DNA from: Chloroflexi bacterium OHK40
GTDB taxonomy: Bacteria; Chloroflexota; Chloroflexia; Chloroflexales; Chloroflexaceae
Assembly: GCA_004367505.1 (NCBI GenBank)
Contig: SFCB01000035.1
Span: forward strand, 1 to 64,000
Direction of reading: 5' to 3'
Length of the DNA stretch: 64,000 nucleotides
Shown piece after piece: positions 50,711-57,655 of the stretch. Positions within the stretch are counted from its first letter, which is position 1; each line of letters starts with the position of its first letter. A model generated the notes under the pieces. It made no database searches and had not been told where the DNA came from. It worked only from the letters and a program-made list of their open reading frames with translations. Position numbers and translations under genes: made by a program.

Positions 50711-51736
50711 TTACGGCGCCCACGAGAGACCTGAGTCGCCGTCGAGACCGAGGCCAGTCGTCAGGCGCTTCGGCGATCCGGCCTGGATCTCCCCACCCGT
50801 GCCGAAGCGCAGCGGCGCCACCCAGAGATCAAAGCCGGCCTCACCGGGAGCCACAGCGAGAAACGCGATCATCGCGCCGTCCGGCGAGAAGGCTGGCGCG
50901 CGCGCGGTACCCTGGCTGGTGAGGCGCAGCGGTGCTCCACCGCCACTCGCCGGCAACACGAACAGGTCAGTTCGCTCACCATCGCGAGCGGCGAAGGCCA
51001 GCCAGCGCCCATCGGGTGAAAAGGCCGGGTCGTAGCTGGGCACCGGTGCACCCGGGAAAGGCTCCGCGCCCGCGCCGCCGAGGTCCAGCCGGTAGAGCTG
51101 CTGCGCCCCATCCGGGCCGGTGCCGGCCCGCGTAAAGACCAGGCTGCGCCCATCCGGCGCGAAGGCGCTCCGCCCACAGTGGGCCGTCTCATCGGCGTAG
51201 AGCGGGAGCGGCTCGCCGGGCCCCGCCGGCAGCAGTGTCAGGCCGAGATTGTAATCGGCCGGCGGGTCACCAGCGGGCGGCTGCGGCTGCGTGGCAACCA
51301 CCACACTCGCGCCCTCGGGCGTCCAGGCGGGATAGAAAGCCCAGCGGCTCGCGTAGACCCGCGCGAGGCTATTGGGGGGCTCGTCGGTGCCGTTGAAGGT
51401 AAGCTGGGCCAGCGGGCCACCAGCGGCGTCGGCAAGCAGAATATCGCTGAAGCTGTTCGAGCGAGCAACATAGGCGATCCGGTCGCCCTCAGGCGACCAG
51501 GATGGCTGGGCCGCGCCGCCGTCGCCCAGGAGTGGACGGGCCTCGCGGCCCTCCCAATGCCAGATCACGCCTGCACGCACGAAGAGCAGGCGGCCGGGAA
51601 GATTCTCGCCGCGCACGGCATCGCTCTCCGCAGCGGGGGGCGCGGCCTGGTCCGGGCGCACCCGCTCACTACCGCAGCCGGCCAGGATCACCAGCAGCAG
51701 CGCCAAGATCATCCTCGCGTGTGCTTGCATCACCAT
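50711..51736 (-). CDS. TolB-like beta-propeller lipoprotein
   Basis: 341 residues. Signal peptide with lipobox LVILAGC (Cys about 21), a short linker, then about five TolB/WD40-like blades with repeated PAWTPEGASVVV, AFAPDGRSLVF, AFSPDGRWLAF and AFSPDGAMIAF. Surface-anchored, role unknown. It is the third gene of a minus-strand run with a large membrane protein and a diacylglycerol-kinase-like gene, 49 bases downstream of the former. Similar in design to the 33.4-kb lipoprotein but without its long Ala/Pro/Thr/Ser linker. The ATG at 51736 has only a weak ribosome site; an in-frame ATG two codons later is possible. Confidence 0.82.
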   Translation of the reverse strand: MVMQAHARMILALLLVILAGCGSERVRPDQAAPPAAESDAVRGENLPGRLLFVRAGVIWHWEGREARPLLGDGGAAQPSWSPEGDRIAYVARSNSFSDILLADAAGGPLAQLTFNGTDEPPNSLARVYASRWAFYPAWTPEGASVVVATQPQPPAGDPPADYNLGLTLLPAGPGEPLPLYADETAHCGRSAFAPDGRSLVFTRAGTGPDGAQQLYRLDLGGAGAEPFPGAPVPSYDPAFSPDGRWLAFAARDGERTDLFVLPASGGGAPLRLTSQGTARAPAFSPDGAMIAFLAVAPGEAGFDLWVAPLRFGTGGEIQAGSPKRLTTGLGLDGDSGLSWAP

Positions 51737-51785
51737 TCCCGGGTATCTGGTCAGGAAGGGCCGGGTACTGCCTGCGGCGCCCGGC

Positions 51786-54590
51786 CTAGGGGATCCGCGT
51801 CAGCGGCAACGGCACGGCTTCAAAATCCACCAACTGCCCCCCGCGAAGATTGAAGCGGGCCACCGGCTGGCCCGGTCCATCGGGGCGTTCAGCGTCCTTC
51901 AGGTAGACCAGATAACGCCCATCCTGCGGTTCCTCGCCCGCCGTCACCCAGGGCGCATCGCGCCGCAGCGGGTCGACGGCAAACCGCAGCACGCCCCCCT
52001 CGGGCGAGAGCGCCAGGGAGCCCTGCAGCAGCCGCACCGGCCGGTCGTCGCGAGCTGCGGCGCCCTCGATGACCAGCGTGGCACCTGTCGAACCCGCGCC
52101 GCGCACCTCAACCTGCAGCAGCCCATCGGCGAACGAAGCATCGGCGGAGGCGGCCAGGCCAGGCTCCGCAACAACCATAGCAGGCTCGGGGGGAGTGGCT
52201 AGCACACGCAGCCGCCGCAACGCGAGCGTCGCCGGGTCGCCCACGAGCTCCAGCGGCGCGCCGTAGGGCAACGCCAGGCTCAGCGTGCTCAGGCCCGGCG
52301 GGATCGACAGGCGGGCCGTGCCCGCCTGGACCTCGCCGCCAGCCAGGCTGGCCAGATCCAGCTCGAGCCGCAGGGCGGTAGGCGGCGACTCCCAGGGCAC
52401 CCGGAGCTCGCCCACCGTGAGGGCCTCGGGGCTAGCGTGAAGTGAAAGCTGTGCCGGGTAGCGCGGGTGGAACTGGCCAGGCACGGCCTGGAGGAGGTTC
52501 AGGCTCACCAGCAGCGCTGGGGCGCGCCGATAGGCGGCGATCCCGTGGGCCGCCCAGAGCTGGTGTTCGGCGGCAAAGCCGTGCTCTCGCGGATCCTCCG
52601 CCGCCGCCAGCAGGCCCACCGCAAAGACCTGACCGGGTCCGGGTGTCGCGAGCGGGCCGTAGTAGCGGGGGCGCCCCGAGCCATAGAGCGGATGGCCAGC
52701 CGCAGCAAGGCGCCGTGTCAGCGCCAGCGCGGCGACTCCGGGGAGCCGCTCGTCGGCCGACACGAAGATGGTGCCGCCAGGGCCTGCTGCAGTCTCCAGG
52801 GTCGCCAGGCGTGGGTCGGCCGGCAGCGTAAAGATCTCGGCGGCGCCCACCGAGGCGGCCGGGCGGGCCTGGGGCGAGGCGGCAAGGCCAGCAAGCAGCC
52901 GCTCACGGCTCGCGGCATCGAGCTCATCGGTATGGACCACCAGCGTATCCACGCCCACCAGGCGCAGAAAACTGAGGCTCTCCTCGGCCGGCAGATCCTC
53001 CGCGCGCCGCAGCAGATCGCTGGTGCCGAACGGGATCAGCCCGCTGTAGGAGGCAACCAGGGGCCGCCAGTGCTCGCGACCGCGCCACTGGCGCCAGGTG
53101 AGCCGCTCCAACTCCTCGCCCCGTGGCACCGCCGCCACCGGGAGTTCCAGCACGGCGGCGGCGTCCGAGGCGCGCAGCCAGGCGTAGACGGGCGGGGCGG
53201 CGGTGAGGGCAGGGCCAGTGGGCATCGTGAGGGGCGGCGCAAACTGCTCGGCGAGAGCCACCGCGAGGGCGATGGCGCCAAGGGTAGCGCGCGGGCCGGG
53301 CCGGAAGCGCGCCAGCGCCGCGGCGAGGGGCAACGCCGCCAGCACCGCGAGGGCGAGGGTCACAAGCAGCCCCCAGCGAGCCGGCACGCGCAGCGCGGCG
53401 AAGCCCGGCAGCCGCTCGTAGAGCAACAGGTAAGGCGTTGGGAAGGGCAGCGGCTCACCGTAGCGCAGCAGCCGCAGGCCGGTGCCGAGCGACAGCACAA
53501 AGGCCGCCACGGCTACTATGGGCCAGAAGAGCCCATCGAGCGCCACGGATGGCAGCGTGAGCTGCCGCGAAAAGCCACGCGCAGCGCCGTGTAAGATCAT
53601 CCCTGCGCCAGCCAGCCCGAGCACTCCAACCAGCACACCGGGGAAGAGCACCATCTCGCCCGCGTCCACCACCGGCTCGCCGAGGCGACTGTAGAGCATG
53701 TGGCCGGTCGTCACGGAGATGTAGGCCCGAATCGGAGCTGACCAGGAGTCGAGCTCCTGCACCGAGCGCACAATCGCCAGCGTGCCGAACACACGGGCAT
53801 AGGGCAGGGTAAATGGCAGGGCAAGGGCCACGGCGAGGCCTGCCGCAAGCAGCGCCAGCGCTAGCTGCCGCCAGGGCGGTGGCTCCACCCGGCCCAGGCG
53901 CGCCCAGAGTGCCGCGACCGCCCAGAGCAGGCCATAGCCACCGAGCAGCGCGGCCGTAAAGAAAGCATAGTACAGCGCAGTGACGGCCTGCACCCCGGCG
54001 AAAAGCCCACAGAGCAGCGCATCGCGCAGGCGCCCGCCACCCAGGTTCGCCGGCCGCAGCAAGCGGCGCAGGAAGAAGAGCGCAAAAACCATCCAGGCGG
54101 TCTGGAGCAGGTTCAACTGGGTCATGTGGGCGGTGCGGTAGGCGCAGAACGCGAAGGCGGCGCCAGCGAAGAAGGCGGCAATGGCATGGGCCGGCGTGGC
54201 ACGCTCCGCATCGCGCGGGGCCAGGTCGCGGAGCAGATCACGGGCGAGCAGAAAAACCGCCCAGCCGCTGAGGACGTAGCTCGCGAGCACGAGCAGGTTA
54301 TGGGCAAGGAGCGGCTCACCGCTAGCCCAGGTGAGGGGGGCGGTGAGTGTGGCGAGCAGTAGATGGTTATCGGTAAAGGCGAGCGTATCGGGGTAGGGCA
54401 CGAAGATCGGCGCATCCCAGACGGAGCCGGGGCTGGAGCGCAGCGCGTGAGCATTCCAGGCGATCGTCCAGGCCTGGAGCAGCGCATCCCCGAGACCGGG
54501 AAGGCCATCGCCGAGGTGGCGCGCGAGCGGCCAGGACATTAGCAGCGCGAGGGCCAGGTAGGCGATCGGGGGCCAGAGCAGACGGAGCAT
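51786..54590 (-). CDS. Large multi-pass membrane protein, probable GT-C/YfhO-like glycosyltransferase
   Basis: 934 residues. The first half (1-480) has about 11-13 hydrophobic helices; residues 480-934 are a soluble, presumably extracytoplasmic part with beta-rich segments. Features such as an acidic loop after TM1 (GDALLQAWTIAWNAHALRS, an Asp and a conserved-looking NAHAL) and an AHMTQLNLLQTAWMVF helix resemble GT-C fold lipid-linked glycosyltransferases (YfhO/PMT-like). No exact family is named. The gene starts 7 bases beyond the dagK-like stop and precedes the TolB-like lipoprotein, suggesting a cell-envelope lipid or glycan function. Confidence 0.62.
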   Translation of the reverse strand: MLRLLWPPIAYLALALLMSWPLARHLGDGLPGLGDALLQAWTIAWNAHALRSSPGSVWDAPIFVPYPDTLAFTDNHLLLATLTAPLTWASGEPLLAHNLLVLASYVLSGWAVFLLARDLLRDLAPRDAERATPAHAIAAFFAGAAFAFCAYRTAHMTQLNLLQTAWMVFALFFLRRLLRPANLGGGRLRDALLCGLFAGVQAVTALYYAFFTAALLGGYGLLWAVAALWARLGRVEPPPWRQLALALLAAGLAVALALPFTLPYARVFGTLAIVRSVQELDSWSAPIRAYISVTTGHMLYSRLGEPVVDAGEMVLFPGVLVGVLGLAGAGMILHGAARGFSRQLTLPSVALDGLFWPIVAVAAFVLSLGTGLRLLRYGEPLPFPTPYLLLYERLPGFAALRVPARWGLLVTLALAVLAALPLAAALARFRPGPRATLGAIALAVALAEQFAPPLTMPTGPALTAAPPVYAWLRASDAAAVLELPVAAVPRGEELERLTWRQWRGREHWRPLVASYSGLIPFGTSDLLRRAEDLPAEESLSFLRLVGVDTLVVHTDELDAASRERLLAGLAASPQARPAASVGAAEIFTLPADPRLATLETAAGPGGTIFVSADERLPGVAALALTRRLAAAGHPLYGSGRPRYYGPLATPGPGQVFAVGLLAAAEDPREHGFAAEHQLWAAHGIAAYRRAPALLVSLNLLQAVPGQFHPRYPAQLSLHASPEALTVGELRVPWESPPTALRLELDLASLAGGEVQAGTARLSIPPGLSTLSLALPYGAPLELVGDPATLALRRLRVLATPPEPAMVVAEPGLAASADASFADGLLQVEVRGAGSTGATLVIEGAAARDDRPVRLLQGSLALSPEGGVLRFAVDPLRRDAPWVTAGEEPQDGRYLVYLKDAERPDGPGQPVARFNLRGGQLVDFEAVPLPLTRIP

Positions 54591-54596
54591 GGCGCA

Positions 54597-55562
54597 TTAC
54601 CCGCGCGTCGATCGGCGGACGAGGCCCGGCAGCCAGCGCCGGGCCACCCCATTGACCGGCTGCTGCACAAGATCCTCCGGCAGATCCTCGGGGAGCAGCG
54701 CGTGCAGCGCAGCGGGGACCACCTCAAACGTAAGCGGCGTGGTACCGATCGGGTCACCGTCCACCTGCACCGGGAGGGGCGGGCGGGCGCTGATAGCGAC
54801 CGAGCGGGCGCGGTAATACTCCAGCTCAGGGTCCTGGCCCTGGCGCCGGCCAAGGATGGCGATCAGGCGGCGCACGGCGCTGAGCCCATTGTCGCCCTTG
54901 ATCACGCACACATCGAGGAGGCCATCGTCGATACTGGCGCGGTGGGTGATCTTGACGAGGCCACCATAGAGCTGAGTATTCCCGACCACCACCATCAGTA
55001 CGCGGCGACGGAAAGAGCGCCCATCGAGAACCAGGCGCGCGCGGGCGCCGCGAACGCTGAGGGCCTGCTCGATCCCCCGCAGCACATAGGCGAGCGCGCC
55101 GAGGCGCCGCTTCTCATCGGCCCGCACCCCGGCGGTAATGGCCGCATCGAAGCCGATCCCGGCCATCAGCAGGAAGTAGCGATCGCCGGCACGACCGAGA
55201 TCGATCGGGCGGACGTGCCAGCCGAGGATGGCCTCGGCGGCGGCGCGGGGCTGCAGCGGCAGGCGCAACTCCCGAGCCCAGACATTCATCGTCCCGAGGG
55301 GGAGTGGGGCAAGAGCCGTCGTACTACCGGCGAGGCCGTTAATCACCTCATTGAGCGTCCCGTCGCCACCAGCTGCCACCACCAGATCGTAGCCAGCCTC
55401 GGCGGCGAGACGGCCGAGGCGCTTCCCGTCACCGGCCGCGCGGGTGGGCTGAAGATCCACCTGCCAGCCGGCATCGCGCCAGACTTCGGCGGCGGCAGCA
55501 AGCTCGCGCTCATGGGCGTCGGACTGGCCGGCGTTTGGGTTGAACACGAGCATTGTTCGCAT
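54597..55562 (-). CDS. Diacylglycerol kinase-like lipid kinase (DagK/YegS family)
   Basis: 321 residues. NPNAG near residue 8, the nucleotide signature GGDGTLNEVINGL (about 66-78) and PLGTMN mark the DAGK catalytic domain; the C-terminal half is the beta-rich lipid-binding domain ending with VQVDGDP. Phosphorylates diacylglycerol or a related lipid using ATP. ATG 55562 follows the family start (MRTMLVFNPNAG). An extended -10 (TGGTATACT) lies 33 bases upstream. First of a three-gene operon with the large membrane protein and TolB-like lipoprotein. Confidence 0.9.
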   Translation of the reverse strand: MRTMLVFNPNAGQSDAHERELAAAAEVWRDAGWQVDLQPTRAAGDGKRLGRLAAEAGYDLVVAAGGDGTLNEVINGLAGSTTALAPLPLGTMNVWARELRLPLQPRAAAEAILGWHVRPIDLGRAGDRYFLLMAGIGFDAAITAGVRADEKRRLGALAYVLRGIEQALSVRGARARLVLDGRSFRRRVLMVVVGNTQLYGGLVKITHRASIDDGLLDVCVIKGDNGLSAVRRLIAILGRRQGQDPELEYYRARSVAISARPPLPVQVDGDPIGTTPLTFEVVPAALHALLPEDLPEDLVQQPVNGVARRWLPGLVRRSTRG

Positions 55563-55594
55563 AGGGATGCCATCCGTGCGCCAACGACTGGCGC

Positions 55595-55603
55595 AGTATA
55601 CCA
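55595..55603 (-). promoter_or_regulatory. Extended -10 promoter of dagK-like operon
   Basis: TGGTATACT on the minus strand, 33 bases before the start at 55562. No -35. Confidence 0.5.
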
Positions 55604-55635
55604 CAGGCGCGCCGCCCCCACGCCCGACCGAAGGG

Positions 55636-55644
55636 TGGTACAAT
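55636..55644 (+). promoter_or_regulatory. Extended -10 element upstream of xer gene
   Basis: TGGTACAAT on the plus strand, divergent from the dagK promoter 33 bases away and 133 bases before the recombinase start. Confidence 0.4.
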
Positions 55645-55776
55645 ACGGGCCGTTGCTCAAGGGCGCCACGTTTGACACCCATGGGCCTTTGGGGTACCAT
55701 ACGCGTTACGCCGCGTTCCGGATCATTGCCTGCACCGCCCCGATGGGCGCGCGGCACGTACCAAGCGGGCGAGATT

Positions 55777-56739
55777 ATGCAAGAGCACGTCGACAAGTTC
55801 CTGGCACACATGGCGAGCGAGCGCGGCATGTCGGCCAACACCACGGCCGCCTACCGCACCGACCTTGACCAGCTCTGTAGCTACCTGCGCGAGCAGGGCC
55901 TAACAAGCTGGCCCGATGTCACCCACGACCACGTGCTCGGCTTTATGATCTTCCTCCGGGAGCGGCGCTATGCCAACAGCACGGTTGCCCGGCGCACGGC
56001 GGCCGTCAAATCCTTCTTCAGCTACCTGCTGAGCCAGAGCGTCATCGCGAGCGACCCGACCGAGCAGATCGACTCGCCCAAAGTTGACCGCTACCCCCCC
56101 AGGGCAATCTCCCCCCACCAGGTAGACGAGCTACTCGAACTGCCGCTGCGCTCCTCCTCGCCCGAGGGCCTGCGCGACAAGGCCATGCTCGAACTGCTTT
56201 ACGCCACCGGGCTGCGGGTGAGCGAGCTCGTGGCGCTGGACCTGGACGATATCGCGCTGGAACCGGGCACCGTGCGCTGCTTGGGCAAGGCCGGGCGCGA
56301 GCGGGTGCTCCCCCTGGGCGCCACCGCCGTCACCTCGCTCGAAGAGTACCTCGACAGTGCCCGGGGCCAACTGGCCCGCAATAGCGACGAAAGCACCCCC
56401 GCGCTCTTCCTCAACCACCGTGGCCGGCGCCTCACCCGCCAGGGGTTCTGGCTCATCCTCAAGGGCTACGCCGAGGAGGTGGGCCTGCACGACCTCACCC
56501 CCCACACGCTGCGCCACTCCTTTGCGGCGCATATGCTCGGCAGCGGCGCTGAGCTCCGCGAGGTGCAGGAGCGTCTGGGCCACGCATCGCTCTCCACAAC
56601 CCAGATCTACACCCATCTCTCTGATAGCCAGCCAGCGACGCGCCGGCCTACCGCCGACGCGCCTGCCGAGCGCCGCAACGGCCGCCATAACGGCAGCTAT
56701 CCCGAGCTGGTGACACAGGCCGAAGCAGGCGAGCAGTAG
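55777..56739 (+). CDS. Tyrosine recombinase, XerC/XerD type
   Basis: 320 residues. SAM-like N-terminal core-binding domain (about 1-85) and the catalytic domain: Arg147 in ATGLRVSEL, His and Arg in TPHTLRHSF, His in LGHASLS and the nucleophile Tyr278 in TTQIYTHL. Positions match E. coli XerD (Arg148, Tyr279). It resolves chromosome dimers at dif or serves an integrative element. The roughly 40-residue C-terminal tail (polar, RNGRHNGSY) is longer than in XerD. It lies 370 bases before tRNA-His, a common integration site, so it could instead be a domesticated integrase. Confidence 0.88.
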   Translation: MQEHVDKFLAHMASERGMSANTTAAYRTDLDQLCSYLREQGLTSWPDVTHDHVLGFMIFLRERRYANSTVARRTAAVKSFFSYLLSQSVIASDPTEQIDSPKVDRYPPRAISPHQVDELLELPLRSSSPEGLRDKAMLELLYATGLRVSELVALDLDDIALEPGTVRCLGKAGRERVLPLGATAVTSLEEYLDSARGQLARNSDESTPALFLNHRGRRLTRQGFWLILKGYAEEVGLHDLTPHTLRHSFAAHMLGSGAELREVQERLGHASLSTTQIYTHLSDSQPATRRPTADAPAERRNGRHNGSYPELVTQAEAGEQ

Positions 56740-56787
56740 CTCATTCTGCGAGCCTCTGCGCGTACCGCTGTTCCGGTATCCCGTGGG

Positions 56788-57020
56788 CCGTGGCGCTGAA
56801 GCGCGCGGCCATGGGGAGGCCAAGCCCGCCTACGCGGGCTCCCGCTGCGGCCGTGACGCCTACGGCGGGCTGGCCCGCCCGATGGGATGCCCCGCCCGAC
56901 CTGGAACCGTCGTTCCCGCTTCCGCAGGAACCCAGCGCAGGCAGCAACCTAGCCTCCCCGTGTTCCCGGGGCATACGGGCGTGGCGGTAGCGCCCACGCC
57001 CGCGCAAGCGGGGGCGGGCT
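56788..57020 (+). repeat. Repeat family B copy 2 and family A short copy A4
   Basis: Inside the 366-base gap 56740-57106. 56788-56850 matches the family B flank at 25615 (CGTGGCGCT-AAGCGCGCGGC, with differences). 56905-57020 holds a diverged family A piece: GTCGTTCCCGC-TTCC-GC(A)GGAAC, then CCCAGCGCAG. Both families are thus next to each other here, upstream of the tRNA promoter. Confidence 0.65.
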
Positions 57021-57062
57021 GGCGCGCAAAACGGTACGCCACACCCGCGAGGCCAGCGCCGT

Positions 57063-57092
57063 TTGACATGCTCCGCGCGGCCATGCTATACT
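57063..57092 (+). promoter_or_regulatory. Sigma70 promoter of tRNA-His
   Basis: TTGACA (57063-57068), 18-base spacer, TATACT (57087-57092), with a predicted start site about 8 bases before the tRNA. Confidence 0.8.
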
Positions 57093-57106
57093 CGCTAGCG
57101 GTTCGC

Positions 57107-57182
57107 GGTGCCTGTAGCTCAATGGCAGAGCGCCTGACTGTGGATCAGGAAGTTGTGGGTTCGAGCCCCATCAGGCACCCCA
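57107..57182 (+). tRNA. tRNA-His (GTG)
   Basis: Full cloverleaf. The acceptor GTGCCTG/CAGGCAC (57108-57114 and 57172-57178), G-1 at 57107 opposite the discriminator C at 57179 (the tRNA-His identity pair), a 5-bp anticodon stem CCTGA/TCAGG around CT-GTG-GA (anticodon 57140-57142), TpsiC loop GGTTCGAGCCCC, and an encoded CCA (57180-57182). Single tRNA gene with its own promoter. Confidence 0.97.
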
Positions 57183-57197
57183 TCTCCATATAAAGCT

Positions 57198-57247
57198 GTG
57201 GCCGTCGCCATCAGGATTGCAATAACGTCCTGGTGAACGACGGCCAC
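57198..57247 (+). terminator. Long two-stem hairpin downstream of tRNA-His
   Basis: GTGGCCGTCG / CGACGGCCAC (10 bp, perfect) continued inward by CATCAGGA / TCCTGGTG (8 bp, one G-U pair) past a 1/2-base bulge, 11-base loop. It lies 15 bases after the tRNA. Probably ends the tRNA transcript, although no T tract follows. Confidence 0.55.
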
Positions 57248-57300
57248 GGTGATCTCGGGTAGTATCAGGCGCGCTTCGTGGTGATACGAACCGCTAAGCG

Positions 57301-57585
57301 CTAGCGATAGATGAGGTACGCCGGGTTGCTGTAAATGGTTCGGTCGCTCGCACCGTCGAAGCGCCCGCGCTTGCCAGTCCGCATCATATGGGTCTGCCAG
57401 CCCAACGCGTTGAGCTCGTCGACGATGCTTGTGTAGTGGAGAAACTCAATGATGTCCCCGCCCTTGTCCGCGAGCACTGTGACGCGGAGCGACTCATTTT
57501 CCATGCTGAAGGTACGCAGGCCACGGTAGACGTACTCCGTCACCCGGCAGCCGAAGTTGCGCTCGTGGGTGTAGAAGATCATCAC
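57301..57585 (-). pseudogene. Truncated aldose-epimerase-like (DUF4432-type) gene fragment
   Basis: 94 residues. The first half (FGCRVTEYVYRGLRTFSMEN, then ESLRVTVLADKGGDIIEF) resembles the N-terminus of DUF4432/galactose-mutarotase-like proteins; the second half (GWQTHMMRTGKRGRFDGASD and onward) does not fit that fold, and the protein is far shorter than the family (about 300). It is the last minus-strand gene before the tRNA, 70 bases past the NHL gene. Either a pseudogene fused to unrelated sequence or a small protein of unknown role. Confidence 0.5.
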
Positions 57586-57655
57586 TCCCCCTCAGAGCCG
57601 ACACCGCAGACTGGACTCACGAAGCCTTCTCGCGGCAGCACCGGGCCGTCCGCTG

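Noticed and set aside
56783-57193. Plus-strand frame across the tRNA-His gene
   Set aside because: It reads through the repeat and the tRNA; the tRNA is certain and the protein has no homology.
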